This document shows, piece by piece, positions 7,541 through 16,213 of a stretch of 47,231 nt of DNA (position 1 is its first letter; each line of letters starts with the position of its first letter). Made by a program: the position numbers and the translations under genes. The stretch lies in the NCBI GenBank assembly GCA_905479925.1, contig CAJQOL010000115.1, positions 1-47,231 on the forward strand. The letters are read 5' to 3'. The DNA is from an uncultured Kangiellaceae bacterium. GTDB lineage: Bacteria > Pseudomonadota > Gammaproteobacteria > Enterobacterales > Kangiellaceae. A model generated the notes under the pieces. That model had not been told where the DNA came from. It saw only the letters and a list, made by a program, of their open reading frames with translations, and made no database searches.

Positions 7541-10111
7541 TTATTGAGGGGTTTCGCTGTAAGCAATACCGCTATCACCATCAGCATACACTGCGATGAC
7601 ACCATAGCTTGAGCAACTGCTATCATCTGAGTGGGACATTTCAGTGGAGGCCAATGTTGTTATTAAACTGTTACCTGAACTGGTGCAAACTACCTTCCAG
7701 CCGGTTACAGAATCTCTGCGGCTACCTGACAACCGCTCCCAAGCAATTCGGTTAGTCGCTCCTTTGTCTTTAACTCTTACCACTAACGGTGGAATACGAT
7801 TATTCGTGTATCCCCAGAAATACTCTGACATTGATTCGCCGACGGCGCTTGCTCCGCGGTTACCATCAATATCAACACTGCCACCCCCTACTCTAAATGC
7901 TTCAGTGTTGCGGTAGCTTCTCATATTTTTAGCAATGATATCTTCGCCAGGAATTGGCCAACGTCTTGCGTTAGTTATGGTATTGAAATTTGCATCTCCA
8001 TGGAAGGTATCGGAACGTCCGCTAAAATACAATTGACTACGAGGCAAGTAGTCAGGAACGGTACCCCGATCGCTAACGCCTGGTACATCGTCAATAATGG
8101 TATTGGAATTTAAGTCGACGTTACTACCAAAAGCACCACCGATACTCGTGCCCCCTTCAAATCCATGCGCCCGTCCGAAAAAGGAATCAATAACATCAAC
8201 GGATTTATCTGACTGCAATAACCACAATCCACAACGATTGGTTTGCGGTGTACAGGTACCTTCAGAATCATAAGAAACGATATTTGTCCACGAATGTGTT
8301 GGACCAGCCTCCGCGTCCATTAGGCTTAAGCTAAGCTTATTATTAACCGCTAACAAACCTGTTGTGGCTAAAGTTGCGGGATCATTTTCACAACCCGTTG
8401 CCGGATACGCTTCTAAACCTGCGTAGTTCTTGTAATGGGGTGCCGCGATCGCTAACGAATCAAATACGGTATTATCTTGGCTCAAATGTAAGGTGTCGCA
8501 ATAGTTACTGAAACCACCATAAGGTTGATCACCTTTATGCTCATCTAATCGAACAAAACTACGACGGGTAATAGAGCCGTTAGTACTTCTGGTCATAATA
8601 CCGTAGCGGTTATGTCCCCAGTCATAACTGTTCTGAAACAACGGGTTGCCACCGTTAACTCGCATACCAGCGTTTGAACACTCCCCACGTGAAGCTTCAC
8701 TAAAATTTGAGCATGGATTTAACCAAGTTCCAGCACCTGCAGCGCCAACAAAATCAATAAGAAGTCGGTTGCTATTACCAACGGTTGTTAATGATTCTCT
8801 TTGAATGTTTTTGACGACAAAACCGACGATAGCAGCGTAGTTATTTTCTGACAATTGAAAAGCGTTTTTCTGCTTACCTATTCCATCATGAGGCTCACCA
8901 TTGATAACGGCACCGCCGGGCGATTGAGAGATAATAGTGCTATATTGACTCGCTGTTCCATCGGTTGGAGCTGTCATTTTAAAAGCGTTTTCATAGGATT
9001 CATCCCGTGATACTGAAACGGGATATTCACCATCGGGAAATACGATGGTATCTCCGCTAGTCATTGCTTGGCCTGCTACACCGATGTACGGCGAAACACC
9101 ATTTTCACCCGCCACTCGTAATTGGCTTGTTCCACTAGCATCGATATGAACCACCAATGAAGCATAAGCCGAATGTTCAAAGTTACTGCATTTGATCCGT
9201 ATATGAAAACCACGACCAAAATTTAGGTTTGTCGTGTTCCAACTGATAGCCCCGGTTTCGGAATCAACCCGGACATCATCATGACCAAGATCTTTACGGC
9301 AGATGGAAACTTGACCAGTGATTTCTGGTTGATAGGTAAATGTATCGCCAAGATCAATTTTATGTAACCCCATGTTGGCAATTACAATAGAACTCTGCGT
9401 GAAAGCTGCGCCGATAGTCATGTCTGAATCGACCAGTAAGTCACATGCATTACTTCCGGAACACTGCCCCGTCCAGTTTTGCAGGACGAATCCAGGATCG
9501 GGCTCAGCATAAAGATGTAAATTGGTTCCATCGATAAAACTAGCGGTACAATCTGAGCCGCAGTCAATGCCGTTCGGCGAAGAAATTATACGACCACCGT
9601 CGCCAGCGCTCACGACAACATTATATTCTGTCGTGCTGGTGGTTTGAAAATTAGCAGTAACCGCTTGATCTGAACTCATGTCGACCGAGCAGCCGGATAC
9701 ACCCGTACAGGCTCCGCTCCAACCAGTGAACGATGAGCCACTATCCGCGGTGGCTGTTAAGGTAACGGATGTACCTTGATTAAAGTCTTGTTCACATTGT
9801 GTCCCGCAGCTTATACCTGAAGGGGATGAACTGACTGAGCCATTACCTGTCACCGTAACCGATAGCGTGAACTGGCTAGTTCCACCACCATTTCCTCCAC
9901 CGCTTGGAGGCGGATTTTCTCCACCACCACCGCCGCCCCCGCCACAAGCAGCCAGAGACAGCAGAAAAAAACCACTAACAATGCCCATAGCTGGGCTAAA
10001 TATTCGGCTTAAAGTTAATCTATTAAATTGCTTGTCGTCGGCTTTATTTGCTTTAAAAATAAGCTGTAACTTATTGAAACGCTTGATTAATTGAGAGGTT
10101 GATATGGCCAT
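7541..10111 (-). CDS. Secreted lipoprotein: two bacterial repeats plus beta-helix core (paralogue 3)
   Basis: 856 aa from the ATG at 10111, chosen because AAGGA lies about 12 bases upstream; an in-frame ATG at 10159 would add 16 residues. A hydrophobic segment ends in the lipobox LAAC followed by a long glycine run, so it should be a lipoprotein, though its n-region is unusually long. Two ~80-residue repeats with four Cys each ('SSPSGISCG...C', 'TGWSGACTG', 'VTANF') follow. The core of about 610 residues starts with a cadherin/Ig-like stretch ('FTYQPEITG', 'AISWNTTNLNFG') and continues as a probable right-handed beta-helix; 'SGDTIVFPDGEYPV' resembles the first coil of PL6-type lyases. Motifs shared by all three paralogues include 'WGHNRYGIMT' and 'RLDEHKGDQPYGGFS'. 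Polysaccharide binding or cleavage is inferred; family unnamed. Confidence 0.85.
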   Translation of the reverse strand: MAISTSQLIKRFNKLQLIFKANKADDKQFNRLTLSRIFSPAMGIVSGFFLLSLAACGGGGGGGGENPPPSGGGNGGGTSQFTLSVTVTGNGSVSSSPSGISCGTQCEQDFNQGTSVTLTATADSGSSFTGWSGACTGVSGCSVDMSSDQAVTANFQTTSTTEYNVVVSAGDGGRIISSPNGIDCGSDCTASFIDGTNLHLYAEPDPGFVLQNWTGQCSGSNACDLLVDSDMTIGAAFTQSSIVIANMGLHKIDLGDTFTYQPEITGQVSICRKDLGHDDVRVDSETGAISWNTTNLNFGRGFHIRIKCSNFEHSAYASLVVHIDASGTSQLRVAGENGVSPYIGVAGQAMTSGDTIVFPDGEYPVSVSRDESYENAFKMTAPTDGTASQYSTIISQSPGGAVINGEPHDGIGKQKNAFQLSENNYAAIVGFVVKNIQRESLTTVGNSNRLLIDFVGAAGAGTWLNPCSNFSEASRGECSNAGMRVNGGNPLFQNSYDWGHNRYGIMTRSTNGSITRRSFVRLDEHKGDQPYGGFSNYCDTLHLSQDNTVFDSLAIAAPHYKNYAGLEAYPATGCENDPATLATTGLLAVNNKLSLSLMDAEAGPTHSWTNIVSYDSEGTCTPQTNRCGLWLLQSDKSVDVIDSFFGRAHGFEGGTSIGGAFGSNVDLNSNTIIDDVPGVSDRGTVPDYLPRSQLYFSGRSDTFHGDANFNTITNARRWPIPGEDIIAKNMRSYRNTEAFRVGGGSVDIDGNRGASAVGESMSEYFWGYTNNRIPPLVVRVKDKGATNRIAWERLSGSRRDSVTGWKVVCTSSGNSLITTLASTEMSHSDDSSCSSYGVIAVYADGDSGIAYSETPQ
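9401..9871 (-). repeat. Two tandem four-Cys 'bacterial repeat' units
   Basis: Encodes two units of about 76 residues plus a short linker. Each has a conserved SSPxGIxCGxxC segment, a central GFxxxxWxGxC segment and an ANF/AAF ending. They match the units in the neighbouring paralogue, which has five. Confidence 0.85.
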
Positions 10112-10298
10112 TTGTATAAATATTCCTTTTTTGCCATTGGCTCTAAGATAAGACTTCAAACGCCGATAGGCGTGTTATCAGTAAACAAGAGTACAATATA
10201 TGGCGAAATGTTACGATGGATAATTATGTGCAAATAACCAATATATTGCCTGTGTTATGGACTGGTAAATTAGCTTTAGGTTCGAATTTGCGCCAATA

Positions 10299-10322
10299 AA
10301 AAAGAGGCCGAAGCCTCTTTTT
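10299..10322 (-). terminator. UUCG-capped intrinsic terminator
   Basis: Perfect 10-bp stem AAAAAGAGGC (10299-10308) and GCCTCTTTTT (10313-10322) with a four-base loop. On the minus strand the loop reads TTCG closed by C-G, the very stable UUCG tetraloop, and the stem ends in five U residues. It lies about 70 bases past the stop of the 10394-13609 gene, so that gene is transcribed separately from its downstream paralogue. The A/T arms could also work in the plus direction, but no plus-strand gene precedes it. Confidence 0.88.
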
Positions 10323-10393
10323 GTTGTTCTACATTTTTAGTTAGTACACGAACAGACCAAAACACTGAGAGTCTGGTAAACCATAGTTCACTG

Positions 10394-13300
10394 TTATTGT
10401 GGTGTTTCAGTATAAGCGATTCCACTATCACCGCCGGCATAGCTCGCCTTAACGCCGTACTGAGCGCAACCTGAGTCATCATCATAGCTCAAAGTACTAA
10501 CCGACAAGCTTGCTAGCTGACTATTACCAGTAGAAACACAGATTACCTTCCAACCCGTTACAGCGTCTCGACGACTGCCTGACAGATGTTCCCAAGCGAC
10601 ACGGTGAACAGACCCTTTATCCTTAACTCTAACTACTAGCGGCGGTATTAGGTCATTGGTATAACCCCAGAAGTACTCGGACATGCTCTCGCCGGTTGCT
10701 GTCGCTCCACGGTCACCATTGATATCTACGGTTCCACCGCCGACTCTCAATGCTTCCGGGTTACGATAAGAACGCATATTCGCGGCAATGATATCTTCTC
10801 CAGCAATTGGCCAACGTCTAGCGGTTGTCGGCGAATCGTAACCAGTCTCACCGTGGAAGCTGTCATATCGACCTTGATAATAAAGCTGCGACTGAGGTAA
10901 GTAACTTGGCGGTGTACCAGCATCATTAACACCGGCAACGTCATCAATAGCCGTTGAAGTGAAGGTTATGTTGTTGCCAAACGCTTGTCCCCTGCTGGTT
11001 CCTCCCTCAAATCCTCTTGCTTTGCCAAAGAACGAGTTTGATACATCAATCGCTTTGTCCGCTTGCAATAACCATAATCCACAACGGTCAGTTTGCGGCG
11101 TACAAGTCCCTTCACTATCATAGGAAACTATTTGATCCCATAGATGAGTTGGTCCCGCTTTTTGATCCATTAGTGATAAAGATAGCTTGTTATTGACGGC
11201 CAATAAACCAACGGTTTTAAGTGTAGCCGAGTCATTTTCACAGCCGGTTGCAGGGTAAGCCTCTAGACCTGCATAGTTCTTATAGTGAGGCGCTGCGATA
11301 GCCAGTGAGTCAAAAACGGTGTTATCTTGGCTCAAGTGTAAGGTATCACAATAATTACTAAAACCACCGTACGGCTGGTCGCCCTTATGTTCATCTAAGC
11401 GCACGAAAGAACGTCTTGTTATTGAGCCACTAGTTCGGTTGGTCATTATGCCATAACGATTATGTCCCCAATCATAACTGTGTTGGAACATACCGGTTCC
11501 ACCGTTGATTCTCATGCCCGCGTTTGAACACTCACCGCTTCCAGCTTCGCTAAAGTTAGAGCAAGATCGTCCCCAGGTTCCTGCACCTTGACCGCCTATA
11601 AAATCAAGTAACAGTTTAGTGTTGGTGCCTTTGGTGGTAAATGATTCGCGCTGAACGTTTTTAACCACAAACCCAACAATTGCCACATAACTGTTGGTTG
11701 ATAGCTCGAACGCTTTCTTTTGTTTACCTATACCGCTCTGGGCCTCGCCATTTATTACAGCGCCGCCAGGACTTCTTGAAATAATTGTACTAAATTGATC
11801 TGAACTACCACTGGTTGGTGACGAGCGGCTAAAGCCATTTTCATAAGATTCGTCACGGGTCACCGATACCGGATAATTTCCATCGGCAAAAACGATAGTA
11901 TCACCACTGGTCATTGCTCGTGCTGCTACGCCAATATATTGAGAAACACCGCTTTCACCAGCTACACGAAGACGACTAGAACCACTTTTATCAACATGTA
12001 CCACCATTGACGCAAAAGCTGACTCGGTAAAATTGCTACACTTAATTCTAATATGGAAGCCTCGACCAAAATTAACATCGGAAGTGTCCCATCTAATTAA
12101 GCCGGTTTCAGAGTCCACAGTAACATCATCATGCCCCAGGTCTTTTCGGCAAATAGTTGCTGTACCGGTAATCTCAGGTTGATAAGTGAATACGTCACCG
12201 AAATCAACTTCGTGCAATCCCATATCGCCGATCGCCAGGGTGCCGCCGCCGGTATTATCTTCTACAAAGGTTGCAGTAACTGATAAGTTTTGGTCGACGG
12301 TTAAATTACAATCGACATTTCCGCTACATGCTCCGCTCCAAGCCGACAACTTGTATCCCGAGTCTGGGGTAGCAAATAACAACAGATCAGTGCCATCTTC
12401 ATAGGTTTCACTACAATCACTACCACAGTTTATTCCTGTCGGAGACGATGATACCGAACCATTACCGGAAACATTAACGGTAACCTCAAAACTCTCTACC
12501 GCGACCGCTTGAAAAGTTGCGCTAACACTTCGCGCTTGACTCATTGTTAAGCTGCAACTAGTACCGCTGCAATCCCCTGCCCACGATGTAAACTCAAAGC
12601 CTTCGTTTGGCGTTGCTGTTAGTGTAACCGAGGTGTTAGCTTCATAGGACTGACTGCAATCACTGCCGCAATCAATACCTAAAGGACTAGAGGTGATTGT
12701 TCCGTTTTGCGGTGCTGAGACCGTCAATGTGAAACTTTCAACACCAATCTCTCTAAATTCTGCGGCTGCCGAAAGGTTATCGGTAACAGTAACCTGACAG
12801 GCACCAGTGCCGGTGCATGCGCCGGTCCAGCCTATAAACTCAAAACCGCTATCAGGTGTTGCAGTCAATGAAACAACCGTTCCGCTTTGGTAGATTTCAG
12901 CGCAATCACTGCCGCAGTCAATCCCAGAAGGTGAAGAGCTAATATTTCCTGAGCCGGTAACAGAAACTTGTAAAGTGTACTCTTCCGCCGCAATCTGCCT
13001 AAATTCCGCGGTTACTGTACGTTGTGCGCTCATGGATACGTTGCAACTTCCGCTACCGTTACAACTTCCGGACCAGCTAACGAATTCATAACCTTCATCT
13101 GGCTGCGCGGTTAAGCCAACATTGGTCCCTGATTCATAGGCTTCGCTACAGTCATTTCCACAATTAATGCCTGACGGCGAAGAGGTTACGGTACCCATAC
13201 CGGTTACTGCCACCTGTAGAGAAAAACTCTGTGTTTGTTCTTGCTCGAAGGTAGCAACAACGTTTTGTGCTGCAGTCATTTGTACATTACAGTTTCCGTC

Positions 13301-13609
13301 ACCGGAACAGTTACCGCTCCATCCGGTAAAGACAAACCCGGCAGATGGCGTCGCTGTTAGCGATACTTGACTGCCTTCATCATATTCTGCATTACAATTG
13401 ACGGAACAATTAATACCTGACGGTGAAGAAGTCACTTGCCCCTCTCCCGACAAAGAAACATTTAGCTGAAATTTTGCGACTGGCTCTTCACCATCATCAT
13501 CGGATGATTCTTCGCCACCACCGCAGGCGCTAAGGAAAAAAACTAAGGCAAGCACTGTTGCCGTTTGTTTTACAAACCAAGTTAATCTTTCGATTATTAC
13601 TCTATTCAT
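10394..13609 (-). CDS. Secreted lipoprotein: five bacterial repeats plus beta-helix core (paralogue 2)
   Basis: 1071 aa. Residues 1-28 are a lipoprotein signal with lipobox LSAC (C29), followed by a Gly/Glu/Asp linker. Five repeats with an 82-residue period run from about 47 to 450; each has four cysteines in CxxxC...C...C spacing, so two disulfides per unit are likely. The core (about 460-1071) begins 'GLHEVDFGDVFTYQPEITG' and is very similar to both neighbours, with the same 'SGDTIVFADGNYPV', 'WGHNRYGIMT' and 'RLDEHKGDQPYGGFS' motifs and a common C-terminus ending 'YTETPQ'. AAAGGT precedes the ATG. The repeats probably act as a stalk or adhesive spacer lifting the beta-helix domain off the membrane. 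Enzymatic function is not established. Confidence 0.87.
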   Translation of the reverse strand: MNRVIIERLTWFVKQTATVLALVFFLSACGGGEESSDDDGEEPVAKFQLNVSLSGEGQVTSSPSGINCSVNCNAEYDEGSQVSLTATPSAGFVFTGWSGNCSGDGNCNVQMTAAQNVVATFEQEQTQSFSLQVAVTGMGTVTSSPSGINCGNDCSEAYESGTNVGLTAQPDEGYEFVSWSGSCNGSGSCNVSMSAQRTVTAEFRQIAAEEYTLQVSVTGSGNISSSPSGIDCGSDCAEIYQSGTVVSLTATPDSGFEFIGWTGACTGTGACQVTVTDNLSAAAEFREIGVESFTLTVSAPQNGTITSSPLGIDCGSDCSQSYEANTSVTLTATPNEGFEFTSWAGDCSGTSCSLTMSQARSVSATFQAVAVESFEVTVNVSGNGSVSSSPTGINCGSDCSETYEDGTDLLLFATPDSGYKLSAWSGACSGNVDCNLTVDQNLSVTATFVEDNTGGGTLAIGDMGLHEVDFGDVFTYQPEITGTATICRKDLGHDDVTVDSETGLIRWDTSDVNFGRGFHIRIKCSNFTESAFASMVVHVDKSGSSRLRVAGESGVSQYIGVAARAMTSGDTIVFADGNYPVSVTRDESYENGFSRSSPTSGSSDQFSTIISRSPGGAVINGEAQSGIGKQKKAFELSTNSYVAIVGFVVKNVQRESFTTKGTNTKLLLDFIGGQGAGTWGRSCSNFSEAGSGECSNAGMRINGGTGMFQHSYDWGHNRYGIMTNRTSGSITRRSFVRLDEHKGDQPYGGFSNYCDTLHLSQDNTVFDSLAIAAPHYKNYAGLEAYPATGCENDSATLKTVGLLAVNNKLSLSLMDQKAGPTHLWDQIVSYDSEGTCTPQTDRCGLWLLQADKAIDVSNSFFGKARGFEGGTSRGQAFGNNITFTSTAIDDVAGVNDAGTPPSYLPQSQLYYQGRYDSFHGETGYDSPTTARRWPIAGEDIIAANMRSYRNPEALRVGGGTVDINGDRGATATGESMSEYFWGYTNDLIPPLVVRVKDKGSVHRVAWEHLSGSRRDAVTGWKVICVSTGNSQLASLSVSTLSYDDDSGCAQYGVKASYAGGDSGIAYTETPQ
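12260..13471 (-). repeat. Five tandem ~246-bp units encoding four-Cys repeats
   Basis: Five in-frame copies with an 82-codon period. The most conserved DNA is the part encoding CGSDC (plus strand CAATCACTGCCGCA and variants), which recurs every ~246 bp near 12415, 12657, 12903, 13150 and 13393. The protein repeats are closer to one another than to the two units of the neighbour's array, as expected for local duplication. Confidence 0.88.
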
Positions 13610-13974
13610 TAATTCTGACCTTTATTCGACCTTGTCGATCGATGCTTTTGACTGGAATAAGTCTTTTGTCTATCTAATGGGCTTTATGAATGCTGGATAA
13701 TTCATCAAGTCATTTGTTTTCGATACACTTGTTATCGGTAAGTCTAGAAACTACTGAATAGTGATAACGTGATAAATTTCCGTTATTGACCAAATAAACG
13801 TGGTTATGTAGGAAATATGTGACGTTGGTCTCAAGAAAAAAGTTAATAAAGCAAAGGGTTAGGCAGCATTTATTGATAGCAATCGTCGACTATCTCGCAA
13901 GGAGATTTTTATTTGCGCAATGTTAAATAGACTAAAAAGAAATCTGGTTAAGTCATTAAGGAATTAAAATGAGA
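13610..13974. other. Intergenic stretch between beta-helix paralogues 1 and 2
   Basis: No gene seen. It should contain the promoter of the leftward 10394-13609 gene (its ribosome-binding site AAAGGT is at the left edge) and the 3' end of the 13975-15945 transcript. I find no clear terminator hairpin and no convincing -35/-10 pair. Confidence 0.55.
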
Positions 13975-15945
13975 TTAGTTTTCGGAGAATATAGACTCAA
14001 TATAGGCAACACCACTTTCACCACCATCGTAGACAGCTTTAACTGCGTAATCGCTGCATTGACTAGTATCTTGATAATGGAGCACATTTCGAGCAACATC
14101 GGCTAATTTTTGAAACTGTTTAGTATCAACCTGGTAGCAATATACAGCCCAGCCCTTAACCATTTGCTTTGCAACTCCTTCAAAATCTTCCCAAGCTATC
14201 CGCTTAGAATTTGTTTCGGACTTAACGGCGTTAACCCTTACAACTAAAGGCGGGATCATTGCATCGGTATAGCCCCAAAAATACTCTGACATCGATTGAG
14301 ATTCATGCGCCGCTCCACGATTACCGTCAATGTGTACTGTCCCACCGCCCACCTTAAGCGCTTTTGGGTTAGCGTAATTTCTCATATTTCGGGCAATAAT
14401 ATCCTCTCCCGCTATCGGCCAGCGTCTTACTTTAGTTGCTAATTTATCGCCGCTATCTCCCCAAAATGTGTCCATTCGTCCACTGTAATAGAGCTGAGAT
14501 TCAGGCAAATACCTTGGTGCTACACCTTGATCAGCGTAACCTGGTATATCGCTTAATATTACATCCTGTGCTATCTGAATATTCTTGCGACTAAATGGTC
14601 CTTTTATGAGTTTTTCACCATTAACGTCACGCGCTTTACCAAAATAAGAATTTGACAGTTTTAAGGGTTTCTTCGATTGCAACAGCCAAGCCCCACAACG
14701 TTTCTTCTGCGGAGTACAAGTTCCTTTCGAATCATAAGATACAATGTTTTTCCAGACATTGGCGGATCCCGCTTTGCTATCCAAAAGCGAGAGTGAAAGA
14801 TCGTTATTGACCGACAATAGACCTACCGCATGATACTCAGCTTTCATCTTCTGGCATCCAGTAGCCGGGGCTGCGGATAAACCCGCATAGTTTTTATAAT
14901 GGGGAGCCGCTATTGCTAACGAGTCAAACACGTAATTATCCTGGCTTAAGTGAGCCTTTGCACAGTAGTCACTAAAACCACCATAGGGTTGATCTCCCTT
15001 ATGCTCATCCAGTCTTACCAATGATCGGCGGGTGACCGATCCTTTGGTCGAGCGCGTCATAATCCCGTATCGATTATGTCCCCAATTATAACTATGCTGA
15101 ATCAGTGGAGTCCCGCCATTGACTCTCATTCCAGCATTTGAGCACTGTCCCTTTTTAGCTTGTTTAAAATTACTACAAGGAAAGCCCCAGGTCCCTGCAC
15201 CGGCGGAACCAACAAAGTCGAGTAACAAGTGATGGCCTGGCCCCGTTGTAGTTACTGACTCCCGCTGAACATCTCTTGCAACCAGCCCCACTAATGCCAC
15301 GTATCGCGATTCGCTCAGCTGAATAGCGTTCTTTTGCTTACCTAATTTTTTGTTGGCTGTACCCGAAATAATCGCGCCCCCCGGGCTTTGAGCGATAACC
15401 GTGGTGAACTGCTTGTTAGAACCATTAGTTGGCGCTGACATTTTAAAAGCGTTTTCATAACTGCCGTCTGCGCTGGTAGAAACAGGGTAAACGCCATCTG
15501 GAATCAACAAAGTATCGCCAGAATCCAATGCCGCAGCTGCCTCTGCAATGCCTTTAGCAACGCCGTTTTTTCCAAGTGTATGAATGCGACTTTTCCCGGT
15601 GTTATCGACGTGTACGACCATAGCAGCATATGCGGCTGAATTGGCCGTGGAACACTTGATACGTATATGAAAGGCACGACCAAAAGATAGCTGTTTGGTA
15701 TTCCAAATGATTTCACCGGTTTGAGGGTGAACTAACACATCGTCATGGCCGATATCTTTTCGGCATAGGTTAGGCGTACCTTCAAATTCTGGCTGGTAGC
15801 GAAACACCTTTCCTTTTGATATCACATGCTGCCCCATGGGCTTAATTGCAAAATTAAGGCTGTTTTTCGCGTAAACGTTAGCAAAGACGGAAAAAGCGAT
15901 ATTCCCGACCAGTAAACACCATATTAGATAAGCTTTTTTAATCAA
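13975..15945 (-). CDS. Secreted beta-helix protein without repeats (paralogue 1)
   Basis: 656 aa from a TTG start at 15945. This start is preferred because AAGGAT lies seven bases upstream and it gives a clean Sec signal peptide (IKKAYLIWCLLVGNIAFSVF, then cleavage after ANVYA); a longer reading from TTG at 15993 would put 16 charged residues before it. There is no lipobox, so the product should be periplasmic or secreted. The rest is the same core as the two neighbours: cadherin/Ig-like start ('FRYQPEFEG'), 'SGDTLLIPDGVYPV', 'WGHNRYGIMT', 'RLDEHKGDQPYGGFS', 'AIAAPHYKNYAG'. It lacks the four-Cys repeats entirely and is more lysine-rich. Divergent from the sulfotransferase operon across 268 bases. 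Probably acts on or binds a polysaccharide; unproven. Confidence 0.85.
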   Translation of the reverse strand: MIKKAYLIWCLLVGNIAFSVFANVYAKNSLNFAIKPMGQHVISKGKVFRYQPEFEGTPNLCRKDIGHDDVLVHPQTGEIIWNTKQLSFGRAFHIRIKCSTANSAAYAAMVVHVDNTGKSRIHTLGKNGVAKGIAEAAAALDSGDTLLIPDGVYPVSTSADGSYENAFKMSAPTNGSNKQFTTVIAQSPGGAIISGTANKKLGKQKNAIQLSESRYVALVGLVARDVQRESVTTTGPGHHLLLDFVGSAGAGTWGFPCSNFKQAKKGQCSNAGMRVNGGTPLIQHSYNWGHNRYGIMTRSTKGSVTRRSLVRLDEHKGDQPYGGFSDYCAKAHLSQDNYVFDSLAIAAPHYKNYAGLSAAPATGCQKMKAEYHAVGLLSVNNDLSLSLLDSKAGSANVWKNIVSYDSKGTCTPQKKRCGAWLLQSKKPLKLSNSYFGKARDVNGEKLIKGPFSRKNIQIAQDVILSDIPGYADQGVAPRYLPESQLYYSGRMDTFWGDSGDKLATKVRRWPIAGEDIIARNMRNYANPKALKVGGGTVHIDGNRGAAHESQSMSEYFWGYTDAMIPPLVVRVNAVKSETNSKRIAWEDFEGVAKQMVKGWAVYCYQVDTKQFQKLADVARNVLHYQDTSQCSDYAVKAVYDGGESGVAYIESIFSEN

Positions 15946-16158
15946 AATTGAATCCTTATGGCGTAACTCGACACCGAAATCCGTTAGTTGCAAACAATGC
16001 TAATTCCCTCAAGATATCAGACAGTTATAGCCCCTAAAAGGTTACAGCGGTGATCGACTAAAGGTAAGTTTGCCTAAGATTAAACCACCTAAACCCAACT
16101 ATTACCAGAAACCATTGATTACTCGCATTTGGTATAGCCTTGCTCGAGGTATATTTGT

Positions 16159-16202
16159 TATACTCCCGCCTCAGTAAAAACTCATAAAATATTTGAAAGG
16201 AA
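16159..16202 (+). promoter_or_regulatory. Candidate -10 and RBS of the arylsulfotransferase operon
   Basis: TATACT at 16159-16164 matches five of six -10 positions, 50 bases before the start codon; no good -35 stands at 16-18 bases. AAGGAA at 16197-16202 lies 11 bases before the ATG. The intergenic region also contains the promoter of the divergent beta-helix gene. Confidence 0.3.
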
Positions 16203-16213
16203 CTTAAATTACG

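Noticed and set aside
9867..10094. Proline-rich plus-strand reading frame opposite the lipoprotein's glycine run
   Set aside because: It is the antisense shadow of the Gly-rich linker and lipobox of the minus-strand gene.
12260..13471. Regularly spaced repeats that could suggest CRISPR
   Set aside because: The period is 246 bp, in frame within an open gene, and the units are coding repeats; no short direct repeats with unique spacers exist in the window.
10394..13609. Possible PEP-CTERM sorting signal at the C-termini of the beta-helix proteins
   Set aside because: They end in YxETPQ or similar without a following hydrophobic helix and basic tail.
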